A DNA stretch of 64,000 bases from Apteryx mantelli. Taxonomy: Eukaryota > Chordata > Aves > Apterygiformes > Apterygidae. The position numbers were made by a program, and so were the translations under genes. The stretch lies in assembly GCF_036417845.1 (NCBI RefSeq), contig NC_090018.1, forward strand, positions 62,001-126,000, in the 5' to 3' direction. Below, piece after piece: positions 20,901 to 32,754 of the stretch; positions within the stretch are counted from its first letter, which is position 1, and each line of letters opens with the position of its first letter. Under the pieces are notes generated by a model. The model was not told the DNA's origin. It was given only the letters and a program-made list of their open reading frames with translations, and made no database searches.

Positions 20901-22990
20901 CCCTGTGCCGTGGGAGCTCGGTCCCCCCCCCCGGGGTGCCCCACGCCTGCGGTGGGTCCCTGGGGACAGCGGGGGGCTGGGTCCCTTGGGGGGGCAGGGG
21001 ACTACATGTCCCAGCATGCTTTGCAAGGCCTGGGGGGGGGAGACCCCCCCCAACACGCACCCAGGGGTGCTGGGGGTGAGCGTCCCCTTAATCCCGTTAG
21101 GCGGAAAGGGTGTTAACGAGGGCCGATCGCCTTGCCTGCGGGATTAGGGCTAAATCGGGAGCGGAGGTGACACGGTTATGGCCCAAGTCCGCTTCTTGGG
21201 GGGGGGGGGCAGAGAGGAGCCCCCCGAGCCGGGGGTGCCGCTCCCCCCCTCCCCGCGCCGGGGCGTCCCCATCCCTCGCCGGGGGTCGGCGCCGGCCCCC
21301 CGTATCGCCCCGTAGCCGGCGGGGGGCGGCTCAGGGGGATGTAGGGCCGGGCCGGGCAGCGGGGGGACATTATCCACCCGGCGGCACGGATTAGCGCGCG
21401 GCAGCTGTTCAAGGCCCGGCAAAGCCCCCTTCATCCCCTGCTGCCGCACCGGGAGGGGGGGGGCCCCGAGGAGCCCAGGCGTCCGGGCCGTCCGCCCCCA
21501 AACCGGGCCGTCGCCCCCAAAGCCCTTCCAGAGCTCGGAGGAACGGAGACATCCGGGCTGCTGTGACCCCGTCGGTCTCCCCGGGGCCGGAGGAACCCAG
21601 CCGTCCGGGCTGTCGTTCCCGGTTCCCTCCCGGAGCCGAGAGGAACTGAGGCGTCCGGGCTCCTTTTCCTCGAGGGGAAGGCGCACGTAGGGGCTCCGAG
21701 CCCTTTGCGGAGCTCGGAGGAAAGTGGGCACCCGGGCTGCCGCCCCCCCCGCTCCCCTGCCAGGCCTCGGAGGGACCCAGGCGTCCGCGGCTCGCTCCTC
21801 CGGGCCCTTGCGAGGGCACCGTGTTTACTCGCGTCCACGGCCCGGTGCGACCATGGCCGCGTTCGGGCACAAGAGGGCTCCCTCGACGCGAAGCAGCCGT
21901 GCCCGCGGGCCGAGGAGGCCGTGGCGTAAGCTCGGCCCTGGCTCGGCGGGGCACGATGGCCACCGTGGGGGGAACGCGCGGCGGCCTCGGCGCCAGCGTG
22001 GCCACGCCGTGGGAAGGGGGGGGGACAGAGCCGGAGGCAGCCTCGGCGCCAGCGTGGCCCTGCTGCGGAGAGCCGGGCGGACCTGGCAGCGGGCGCGAGG
22101 CGGCCGAGGCAAGCGTTAAGGCCGTAGGAGCCCTGCCGGGGGCTGCCGGAGGGGTAATTCGGAGGCCCGCGACAGAGGGGCGCGGGATGGCCATGACGCC
22201 TGTGCTGGCACGGAGCAGCACCCAGCGTGGGGGGTCGTGGGCTGTGGGGATGGCGGTGGTGCCCTGACGGGGTGGCCACGGGACTAACGGGAGAGGCGGC
22301 GATGCCCACTAACGAAGGGCGCGAGGCGGCCGCAAAGACGGAGGGCGACCGAGCAGGGAACGTGAGTCGGCCACGGTGGCTACGGTGACCCCACCACGAA
22401 ATGCAGTGGGACGCGGGGCAGCCGCGTTGCCCGTACCGAGGGGCGCGAAGCAGCTGCGGAGGCCGAGCGCCCCTAACCGCGGGCCACGAGGCGGCCGCGC
22501 AACCCGTGCCGGCGGCCGTGGGACTGAGGGGCGCGAGGCGGCCGAGGGGAACCCTATGGGGGATGTTAAAAAACACAGGGTGGCCGCGCTGCTCACGCCG
22601 GGCAGGGGCACGGGGCAGCTGCGGGAGCCCCGCCGGGCGCCGTGAGGCAACCACGGTGGCTGAGGCAGCCGCTGCCGCGGGGTGACCGAGGAACCCGTAG
22701 AGGGAGGGGGGGGGGCTGAGGGAGCCCCACCGGGGGGGCGTGAGGCGACCGAGGCGGCGGCGGTGCCCGCAGCGGGGGGCGCGGAGCAGCCGAGGGAGCC
22801 CTAGCGGGGGGGGGGCGTGGCGGCGCTGGCAGCCATGGGGCTGAGGGAAGGGCCCAGGGCGGCGCCCGGCACGCGCGGCGGGAGGGGGAGGGGCCGCGCG
22901 GCGGTTGACGAGAGACCGTTAAAGCCGTTAAATTTCAAACCCCTTCTCAGCCCGGAGGGAGTGGAGGGGGACGGCTGCTCCCCGCCCCCT
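20900..22990. other. GC-rich intergenic DNA without recognised gene
   Basis: Very CpG-rich, mostly single-copy sequence. It has repeated GAGGCGGCCGAGG-like words (21900-22760) and several copies of the dispersed word CCCAGGCGTCCGGG (21470-21790). Long open frames exist on both strands but are typical of stop-poor GC-rich DNA and match no family I know. Confidence 0.6.
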
Positions 22991-23014
22991 TTGGGGGCCG
23001 TGACGGGCGGTGCC

Positions 23015-23473
23015 GGCGGCCAATGAGGGGCCGGCGTCCCGGCCCCGGCCCAATGGGCAGCCGCGCGCGCTTCTGCGGCCCCGCCCCGTTTGGAACGTTG
23101 TAACTGACAGCGCTTCCCGCCAATTCCAACGGCCGCCGGGAGCGCGCCGGCCCCGCCCCCGGGGGGAAAGCCGCGAGCCAATGGGCGAGCGCCGCCGCCT
23201 TGAGCGGCGGGCGGCGCGGCCAATCGGCGCGCGGCCGGGGCGGGGCCCGAGCCGCTCCGGGTTTCCTCTCCGGCTCGGTTTGGGCCCCCCCCCCATACAC
23301 ACACTCCTCCCTCCCTCCCTTTCCCCCCGCCCCCCCTCTCTTCCCCCCCTCCCCCCGCGGGTCTTGCTGAAGAATGGGGCGCCGAGACGAGGAGTGTAGT
23401 GTCTTCCGGCCGGGGGGGGGTGCGAAGGGAAGTGGCGGCGGCAGCCGAGCGGAGCGGAGACCGAGGATGAGAT
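23015..23473 (+). promoter_or_regulatory. CpG-island promoter with possible first exon of an unidentified plus-strand gene
   Basis: Four CCAAT boxes in the same orientation (23020, 23050, 23178, 23220) and GC boxes precede a purine-rich leader containing GGAAGTGGCGGCGG. An ATG at 23467 is followed by a good donor (GAT|GTGAGT, cut after 23473). If this is a coding first exon, only about seven coding bases precede the intron. No downstream exon could be recognised before the gap at 30009, so the gene cannot be named. Confidence 0.35.
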
Positions 23474-24039
23474 GTGAGTGACCTGCCGCGGGGGGGGGGA
23501 GGGAGGGAGGACGGCGGCGGCGGGGAGGGGGGGCGGGGGGGCAGAGAGGCGCCAGGCGCGCGCGGGCCGGGGGACGGGACCATTCGCCCCCCCTCCGGCG
23601 GGGGGGGAGACGGGGGTAGAGGGGCGGCGGGGTGTGTGCGTGTGGGGGGGAATGGAGCGGCGGACGGGACCATCGCGCGCCTCCCCCCCTCCCCTCCCCT
23701 CCCTTGCGCGCGCGCCCACCCCCCTCCCCTCCCCGCCTCTCCCCCCTCCCCTCCTCGCGCGGGGGGCGCGTGCGCAGGTCGCGCGGGGGGTCCCGCCGCT
23801 GCCTGTTTTCCCCGCGCGCGGGCGCGAGACCCCCCCCCTCCCCTCCCGCCCGCGCGCGCCCGGCGCGGGAGGGGGGTGGGCGCCGCGAGCCGCGAGTGCG
23901 TCACTAACGGTCGCGCCCCCCCCTCCCGCCCCGCCGCCCCCTGCGGGATGGGGACGGGTGAAGGGGAGGGGGCCGGGCCCGCCGCGGAGGGGGGGAACGG
24001 CCGCGAGCAGCCCCCCCCCGCCCCGCGCGGCCCCGCTCC

Positions 24040-26440
24040 CGCCGACCCCCTCGGCGCGGCCCGGACCGTCGCGCCGGCACCTCCGGCGCGGCCAAAACGT
24101 CGCCTTCCCGCCGACCCCCTCGGCGGCGTCCCGCTCGCGCCGACCCCCTCGGCGCGGCCCCAAACGTCGCCCTCGCGCCCACCCTGTCGTCGTCGGCGTC
24201 GTGCTCGTGCCGGCCCGTCCGGCGCGGCCCAAACGTCGCCCTCACCCCACCCCCGTCGGCGATGTCCGGCTCGCGCCGACCCCTTTGGTGCTAGGCGGCC
24301 CAAACGTCGCTCTCACGCCCACCCCGTCGGCGATGTCCGGCTCGCGCCGACCCCTTTGGTGCGGCCCCAAACGTCGCTCTCACGCCCACCCCGTCGGCGA
24401 TGTCCGGCTCGCGCCGACCCCTTTGGTGCGGCCCCAAACGTCGCTCTCACGCCCACCCCGTCGGCGATGTCCGGCTCGCGCCGACCCCTTTGGTGCGGCC
24501 TGAAACGTCGCGCTCACGCCCACCCCTTTGGTGGCGTCCCGCTCACACCGACCATTTCGATACGGCCCGAAAATATCACGCTCGTGCCGACCCCTTTGGT
24601 GGCGTCCCGCTCACGCCGACCATTTTGACGTGGCCCGAAATATCTCGCTCACGCCGACCCCTTTGGTGGCGTCCTGCTCACGCCGACCATTTTGACGTGG
24701 CCTGAAATATCTTGCTCACGCCGACCCCTTTGGTGGTGTCCCGCTCATGCCGACCATTTCGACGTGGCCTGAAATACCATGCTCACGCCAACCCCTTTTG
24801 GTGCGGCCCGAAACGTCGCGCCTCACGCCCACCCCTTTGGTGGCGTCCCGCTCGCGCCGGCCATTTCGAAGTGGCCCAAAATACCCCGCAACGCCAACCG
24901 CTTTGGTGGCGTCCGCTCACGCCAACCATTTCGACGTGGCCCGAAATATCTCGTTCACGTCGTCCCTTTGGTGGTGTCGTGCTCACGCCGACCATTTCGA
25001 CGTGGCCTGAAAATGTCGTGCTCACGCCAACCCCTTTGGTGGCATCGTGCTCACGCTGACCATTTCGATGCGACCCAAAAATATCTGCTCACGCCGACCC
25101 CTTTGGTGGCGTCCCGCTCACACTGACCATTTCGACGTGGCTCGAAATATCACGTTCACGTTGTCCCTTTTGGTGGCGTCCCGCTCACGCCGACCATTTC
25201 GACGTGGCCCAAAATATCATGCTCGTGCCAACTCTTTTGGTGGCGTCCCGCACACGCCGACCATTTTGACGTGGCCCAAAATGTCGTGGCCACATCGAAA
25301 TGGTCGTCGTGAGCGGGACACCACCAAAAACGTCGCACCCAGGCCGACCCCTTTGGTGGCTGTCCGAAATACCACGCTCAGGGCGACCCCTTTGGTGGCG
25401 TCCCGCTCACGCCGACCATTTCGACATGGCCTGAAATGTCGTGCTCACGCCGACCCTTTTGGTGCGGCCTGAAACGTCGCACTCACGCCATCCCCTTTGG
25501 TGGCGTCCCGCTCACGCCGACCATTTTGATGTGGCCCAAAAATATCACGCCCACGGCAACCCCTTTGGTGGCGTCCCGCTCCCGCCAACCATTTCAACGG
25601 GGCCCAAAGTGTCGCGGCCACATCGAAATGGTCGGCGTGAGCGGGACGCCACCAAAGGGGTCGGCCTGCGTGCGATGTTTTGGTGGCATCCCGCTCACGC
25701 CGACCATTTTGACGTGGCCCGAAATGTCGTGCTCACGCCGACCCCTTCGGCGGCGTCCCGCTTGCGCTGACGTCTCTGGCATGGCCTGAAATGTCGCGCT
25801 CATGCCAATGCGTTCGGCAGCGTCCCGCTCGCGCCAACCCCTTCAACGTGGCCAAAATGTCGCCTTCACGCCAACCCTTTGGGCAGCGTTCCACTTGCGC
25901 AACCTATTTGGCGTGGCCCGAGACGTTACGTTCACGCCGACGTCTTCGACGGCGGTCCCGCTCTTTCCGACCCGCTCGACGTGGTCCGAAACGCCGTGCT
26001 CGCGTCCGGCTCTCCAGCCGCATCCCGCTCGCACCAAATTATCCGGCGGCGTCCCGCTCTCTCCGACCCCTGGACGTGGTCTGAACCACCACGCTCGCAG
26101 CGACCCCTTCGGCAGCGGCCCGCTCGCGCTGCCCCTTTCGGTGTGTCCCAAACGCCGTGCTCACGCCGGACCCTTCGCGGCGTCCTGCTCGCGCGGGCCG
26201 CCTTCGATGCGGTCTGAAATTTCATGCTCACGCCGACGTTTCCGGCAGCGTCCCGCTCGCGCCGACCTCTTCAGCGTGGCCCGGTGACGCTGCGCTCACA
26301 CCGACGCCTGCCGCGGCTCGTTGCCGGCTCCTTTGGCGCATCCAAAACGCCCCGACCCCTTTGGCATCATCCTGCTCGCGCCGACCCCTTTGGCACGGCT
26401 CTAAACGTCCGGTTGTGTGAGACCTTTCGGTTCCGTCCCG
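24040..26440. repeat. CpG-rich satellite, about 80-90 bp unit, with inverted copies
   Basis: About 25-28 drifting units are built from CGCTCACGCCGACCCCTTTG, GTGGCGTCCCGCTCACGCCG and ACCATTTCGACGTGGCCCG. Units are tightest at 24240-25800 and decay toward 26440. At 25242-25325 and 25560-25664 the unit meets an inverted copy of itself, giving near-palindromes. Open frames through it are repeat translations, not a gene. Confidence 0.9.
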
Positions 26441-29400
26441 CTCACGCTGACCTCGCGAGTTGGCTCGCTCGCGCCAAGCCCTTCAGTCCGGCCCAAATTC
26501 CCTTCGTGCCGGTCCCGCCATCCCGCTGGCGCCGACCGTCTCGGCGCCGACCTCGCTTACGCTGAGCCGAGCGTCCCGCTCGTGCCGCCCTGGATCGCTT
26601 GTGCCGAACCCCTCGGTCCCGTGTCTTCCGCCTCCGTCTCGCTCGCGCTTGGAGCCGTCCTGGATGGACAACGGAGCTCGTGCGCTGCTCGTTCCTGCTT
26701 GTGCCGAGGCGTCCGGGCCACCCCGGCCCCGTGCCCGCCCGGCTCTGAGATCTCCCGCCTGCGGCCGCACTGGACCCGCTTCCCGCCGAGCTCCGCCGTT
26801 GGCGTTGACGTGCCTGCGCGTGGCGCTCCACTCAGGTGACCTAAAGATCGTCTCCCGCCCACCGCTCATTAGCGCGAGCCGGGCGCCGAGCGTCCCGCTC
26901 GTGTGTCCAGCAGCCGCGCCAGAAAGCAGCTTCCCGCTTTGCCGCGGGGCGGAGAGGAGCCGGCCGCGGGCGCCTCGCTTCCCAGCGGCAGCTGAGGGCT
27001 TCGGAACGGGAGCGGACCCCGGTGACACTCCCGGGAAGCGCCATGGCCTCCTCGGGGCTGAGCCCGGCAACCAGGTTCGGCAGCGGCCTTTCCCTCCCTC
27101 CCGCTCCGTGCCAGAGCCGGCTTGTCGAGGAAGGGAGCCGGCGGCAGGAAGGGGCCGGCCGGAGCGGCGCGGAGCCGCCGTTGGGGTGTGCCGTGCGCCA
27201 GGGGCGCGTTACCGACATGTTATTTTTTCGTCCACGGCAGCGGGAGGCGGCACGGGGCCGGGCAAGGTCTGCTTCCGAGCCCGCGTCCGCTCCCTTTCCA
27301 AGCAGCGCCGGCCCGGGCACCCCGGGAGGGGGAGGCGAGCGGCGCCCCGAGGCCGTCTCGACGCGGACGCCGGCTGCGGCTCCGGAAAGCGGCTCGGCGA
27401 GGTTAGTCTGTCCCCCCCCACTGCCGTAGCCCAGAGCGGGGCCCCCGGCGCCGGAGCCGGCCGGAGCGGAGGAGGACTTGGCCGTGTCAGGAGGTCGTCC
27501 GCGGCGTTCCTGAAACCGGAGGCGCGCGGAGGGGCCTGCCGGGGCCGGCCGGCCCGCGCCTGCCTCGACGCCCCACGGGCACTGCCGCCGCTGCGCTGCT
27601 TCCCCCCCGCCGCCGCGGTGAGCCGGGGAAGCGATTCTGCGGGAGATTCATTATCGTGTTGTTTTTTTCCGAATCATAATAATAATGAAATCTGACCTTC
27701 TCCCATCTTCCCGCACCTCCTCCGCGCCGCGCAGAGCCAGGGCTGGCGGCAGCTCGCGGGCAGCTCCCCCGCGGGCACCGGAGGAGCTCGGCGCCGCAGG
27801 TTGGTGCTGCAGCTCTGTTCCGAACTGGACGCGCGGACGGCACCAGATTTGCATCGGCTCCGGCCGAGGGGCTCGGTGCTCCGGCCGCCGTTGGCACTGC
27901 GCGTCCGCTCCCGCCGGCGCCCGCGGCTCGGATCGTGGGGGGCAGCGCGCGATCGCCCCGGCTCCCAGCGACGGACCCGTCGCCCCGTTGGGGCCGCGAG
28001 ACGCTCCAGGTTATTCCTCCGCCTGGAAATTTCCGCCGGGGCTTTTCGGCTGGCCGGCCGTGCCGGGGCGTGGGAGCGCTTTATCTCTCCGCGAGCCCGG
28101 CCGGGCTTTTCGGACGCGAGCCGTCGCGGGACGCCGCTGGGAGTTCCCCCTCGCCTCGCTCCGTCCCCGGCGCCTAAATATTTCCGAGCGCGCTAAAAAC
28201 GCCTGCTTCGACCGAAAACAGGCCCGGACCTGCCCTCCCCGAGCTCGCCGCCACGTGGTTTTTGGCTGTGACGTGCTGGGGGGGGGGGGGGGGGAACGAC
28301 ACCGGCCCTCACCCCCCGGGCGCAGGGGCTTCGCCTTCCCGGCTCCCGCCCGCGGGAAGGGGTTTGGAAGAGCCCGTCCCCGTCCCGGCGGCACGTGGGT
28401 CTGGCGGCGCGGCGCGAGCAGGATGCCACAGGGTTTCCTTTCGAATTTCCCCCCCCCATATACAACCCCGCTGACGTTCGGCCTGCGGCGCCTTCCCGCC
28501 CCCCCCCGGCAAACCGGCCGGCGGGGAAACGCAACCGCGCGGGAAAGCGAAACTCATCGGAAACGGGCAGGGCAGGCCGGGGCGCCCGGCTCCGCTTCCC
28601 GCCTCTTGCGCGGGCGGTTTCCCCCTCCCCGCCACCGCTGCCACTGCTGCCACCGCTCCGGCGTTTTCCCCCCGGCGCGGAGCGGGCCACGGAGGTCGCG
28701 TGCCGCTTGGCACGGCGGAGGATCCGGCGCGGCCCTCGGCGGTGCCAGGCTCCGCGACGGCTCCTCATCCCGCCCGGGAGCTGCTGCGGCGCTGAACCCT
28801 GGAGCTGCCGCCGCCGCCGCCTGCCCCCCGCGCGGCTCCGGGCTCGCCGCCCGCTGCTGCTGCCGCCGCCGCCGGAGCCCGTTCCCATATCCAGTGCGAC
28901 ACAACGGCCTCCTGATTAGCGCCGGGCCTCGTTAGTGACACACAGGGGCCATTCTTTTACGAGCGGAGGCGGGAGAGGCGGCGGGGGGGGGAGGCCGGAG
29001 GGGGGTCGGGGGCCTTCGTGCAGGGGGGGAGCGGGAAGGGGGGGGGGCGTTTAATCCCTGCTCTCTAATTGCAGCGAACAACCAGCGTCCGACAGATAAG
29101 CCGTTGCTTTCCGCCAGCTGCAGGCGGCGTTTCTCCGCTGGCTTTTATCTCCGGCCGACGCGAGAGGGCCGGGGCGCCGGCATGGCTTTGAAAGGACGCC
29201 GGGGCTGGGCTGGGGTGGGGAGGAAGGAGGCTGCGCCGCCGGCCCGGAACGGGGCCCTGCTCGAGGGCTGCGCCGCCGGAACTTCTCCCTGCGCTCCACG
29301 GGACACCCGGATCCGCTCCGGGGCCTTCGCCACCCGAACACGAGCGCCCGCCGTGGCGGGAGCGGAGGTCGCCTGCGCGGGTCGTCCCCGTCTCGCTAAT

Positions 29401-30008
29401 GAGCGGCCTATTAAATTTTTTTTTCCCAAAAAATCCCGCTTAACCCGCCACCGTGACAAGTGGCGGAGCGAATTGGTGGGGCGGCTTCGTGCCCCGGCGC
29501 TGAGCGGCTCCGTCCTCCGGCGGCCCGGCTCCGTCTCCAGGACCGTCCCCGCGTCACCTCCGGCTTGTGGCGGCATCGGCTGGGGGCTTCTCCTGACCTC
29601 CGCGTGCCGTCGCCTCGTCCCGGTTTCCGGAGCCTGCTCTTGGGAAGGGGAAACGGACGGCGGCGCAGGGCTGAGCGCCGCGGTGCCCGGGAAAGCGCCC
29701 GCGGCAGCTCCGGGAAACCCAGAGCCGGGTTTCCCCCGCCCCGGTGGAAATCCCCCGGCGGGGACGCGGCACCTCGGCGTGCGTCCGGCCTTCCTTCCAT
29801 CTGTCCGGCCTTCCTTCCATCCGTCCGGCCTCCTTCCCGCCGCTCCCTCGGCCGGCGCACACGCCCCGCTCGCCGCTGGCCGCATCCCGCACAGCTGAGT
29901 GTCCGCGGGCCGGGATGCCCCGGCCGAGGGCTTCCCCGTTGGAGGGACACTGGGCAGGCTCCATGCTCGCTCCGCGGGGATCCGCGGGCGCCCTTGCGTA
30001 ACGGAGCA
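26440..30008. other. CpG-rich single-copy DNA, no recognised gene
   Basis: Non-repetitive, CpG-dense sequence with no exon I can match. Patches of lower GC at 27640-27700, 28890-28990 and 29060-29150 stand out and could be conserved non-coding elements. The sequence ends in a gap, so exons of a neighbouring gene may be missing. Confidence 0.5.
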
Positions 30009-30208
30009 NNNNNNNNNNNNNNNNNNNNNNNNNNNNNNNNNNNNNNNNNNNNNNNNNNNNNNNNNNNNNNNNNNNNNNNNNNNNNNNNNNNNNNNNNNNN
30101 NNNNNNNNNNNNNNNNNNNNNNNNNNNNNNNNNNNNNNNNNNNNNNNNNNNNNNNNNNNNNNNNNNNNNNNNNNNNNNNNNNNNNNNNNNNNNNNNNNNN
30201 NNNNNNNN
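30009..30208. other. Assembly gap (200 N)
   Basis: A run of 200 undetermined bases, a round number typical of a placeholder. It sits between CpG-rich unique DNA and a G-rich minisatellite. Confidence 0.99.
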
Positions 30209-30329
30209 TGGGGACACGGGGGGGACACGGGGACACGGCGGGGGGGGGACGCGGCGGCGGGCACGAGCAGGTGGCGGGGGGGGGACGGGACACGCGGGAC
30301 ACGGGGACACGGCGGACAGGGAAGGGGAC

Positions 30330-31205
30330 AGCGACAGCGATGTGGGGCTATGGGGCAGGGACATGGGGGGGACATGGGGTGACACAGGGCCGCCCTGGGG
30401 CTATGGGGCAGGGACATGGGCAGGACATGGGGTCCCCCTGGGGCTATGGGGCAGAGACCTGTGGGACCTCGGACCACCCTGGGGCTATGGGGCAGGGACA
30501 CGGGGGGGACAGGAGTGACACAGGGTCACTCTGGGGCTATGGGGCACCCAAGGCTATGGGGCAGGGACATGGGTGGGATATGGGTGACACAGGGTCACCC
30601 TGGGGCTATGGGGCAGGGACCTGTGGGACCTGGGGCCCCCCTGGGGCTATGGGGCAGGGACATGGGGAACATGGGGCCCCACTGCAGCTATGGGGCAGGG
30701 ACCTGTGGACATGGGGCCCCCCGGGGCTATGGGGTGCCCCAATGCTATGGGGCAGGTACCTGTGGGACATGGGGCCCCCCCGGGCTATGGGGCAGGGACA
30801 CGGTGGGGACACGGGGCCCACTGCAGCTATGGGGCAGGGACATGAGGGGACATGGGGCCCCCCAGGGCTATGGGGCAGGGACATGGGGGGGACATGGGCC
30901 CCCCCCGGGGCTATGGGGCAGGGACATGGGGTGGACAAGGGGCCCCCTCGGGGCTACAGGGCCCCATCAGCTATGGGGCAGGGACACGGGGGGGACACGG
31001 GGCCCCACTGCAGCTATGGGGCAGGGACACGGGGGGACCTGGGGCCCCCCCAGGGCTATGGGGCAGGAACACGGGGGGGACACGGGTCCCCACTGCAGCT
31101 ACGGGGCAGGGACACGAGGGGACCCGGGCCCCCTCGGGGCTATGGGGCAGGGACACGGGGGGGGACACGGGGCCCCACTGCAGCTATGGGGCAGGACCCA
31201 GTGGG
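30330..31205. repeat. Minisatellite, GGGGCTATGGGGCAGGGACA family
   Basis: About 15-18 units of 45-60 bp carry GGGGCTATGGGGCAGGGACA and TGGGGGGGACATGGGG, with a variant segment CCCCACTGCAGCTATGG. The next stretch, 31205-31900, is G-rich with unit-like AAGCCCACGCGGGGGCGTGC words near 31540-31600 and no gene. Confidence 0.92.
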
Positions 31206-31932
31206 CCCGATCCGAGGTCCCGGTTCAGGGGCTCCAGGGTTGGCGGGTCCCGGTGCCGCTCCGGGGGGGGGGGGGGGAAGGTTGTCCCGGCTCGGGGGGA
31301 GGGTCCCGGCCCCGCTGGGGGGGGTCCCGGTGCCGGGGGGGGGGGGGGAAGGGGGGGGAGGGGGGGGGTCCCGGTGCCGGTGCCGGTCCCGGCCCGGGGG
31401 GGTCCCGGTACCTCGCTCCCGTGTCCAGGCCGCGCGCGCGAAGGGGAAGTGACTCAGGTGGGCGGGGCCAGCGCGCGAGGCCGGGGGGGCGGGGCCAGCG
31501 CGCGAGCCCGTTGGGGCGGGGCCGGGCCCACCTGGGGGGCGTGCCCAAGCCCACGCGGGGGCGTGCCCAAGCCCCATCGGGAGGGGCGTGCCCAAGCACA
31601 GCTGAAGGGGCGTGGCCTTGCCCGCTCGTGTGGGGGCGTGGTCTCCTCGGGGCCACGCCCCTCCGGGCCCACCGTGGGGGCTATGGGGCAGCACCCCCCC
31701 CCTCCTCCTCCTCCTCCCCCCCAATGCAGGGCAGGGCCCGGATGCCTGGGCCCCTTTTGGGGCAGGGGGTGGGGGAGGCACCCGGACGCCTGGGCCCCCG
31801 CCAGGTGGGGCCCCACCCCGTGACTCAGCTCCGGCGCGCTCCCAGCCCCACACGTGTGGGGCGGCCGTGTCCGGGGCGGGGGGGGGGGGGGGTGTCCCCA
31901 AGGAGGACGCGGGCCGGGCTCGTTTCTCCTCG

Positions 31933-31938
31933 TTTATT
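31933..31938 (-). terminator. SYP: Poly(A) signal AATAAA of SYP
   Basis: TTTATT on plus gives AATAAA on minus, inside the last, untranslated SYP exon (from 32735 downward). Confidence 0.65.
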
Positions 31939-32099
31939 CCCTCCGTGGGGCCGGCGGGTCGCCCCCCACCCCCCCCCCACCCCCCCATACACCCCCCCTC
32001 CCCGGGCCCCCGCCCTGCCCCACAGCGGGCCGGGGGGCGCCGGGGCCCCACACGTCACGATCACGGCACAAGACAGACAGCGGGGCTGGGGGGGGGGAG

Positions 32100-32615
32100 G
32101 GGCGGCCGCCGTGGGGCAGGCTGTGGGGCAGGCCACAGGGCTACAGAGCAGGCCATGGGGCACGGCTATGGGGCAGGGCCGTGGGGCAGGGCTATGCGGC
32201 AGGCCATGAGGCTGTGGGGCAGGGCAATGGGGCAGGCCCCAAGGCTGTGGGACAGGGCTATGGGGCAGGCCATGAGGCTGTGGGGCAGGGCTATGGGGTG
32301 GGGCTATGGGGCAGGCCCCGAGGCTGTGGGGCAGGGCAATGGGGCTTTGGGGCAGGAAAATGGCGCAGGCCACAGGGCTATGGGGCAGGTTATGGGGTGA
32401 GGCTATGGGGAAGGGCTATAGGGCCGGGCAATGAAGCAGGCTGTGGCACTATGGGCAGGCCACATGGCTGTGGGGCAGGGCTATGGGGCAGGCTGTGGTG
32501 CTATGGGGCAGGGCTATGGGGCAGGGCGATGGGCCGCAGGGCGATGGGGCAGGCCGCGGGGCCGTGGGGCAGGGCGACGAGGCAGATTGCAGGGCCGTGG
32601 GGCAGGCTATGGGGC
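32100..32615. repeat. Minisatellite in the SYP 3' UTR exon
   Basis: Units of about 18-35 bp are built on GGCTATGGGGCAGG and GGCCATGAGGCTGTGGGGC. It lies between the 3' UTR acceptor (32735) and the poly(A) signal, so it is probably transcribed into mature SYP mRNA. Confidence 0.85.
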
Positions 32616-32754
32616 GGGCCCCACAGGCCCCATAGCCGCACACAGAGGGGGCGGGGCCGCCCCGCCCCCATAGGCCCCGCCCCCCACCCCCCGGGGCGGC
32701 TCCTGGGCTCGGCGCCCCCTGCTGCGGGGGGGGACCTGCGGGAGAGAGGCCGTC

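Noticed and set aside
23474-26400. Long plus-strand open frames with repeated RRPLWCGPKRR-like peptides.
   Set aside because: They are translations of the CpG-rich satellite in several frames with no conserved domain. Stop codons are rare there because of base composition.
24040-26440. CRISPR-like array of repeats and spacers.
   Set aside because: Unit drift is continuous, there are no unique equal-length spacers, and the host is a vertebrate. It is a satellite.
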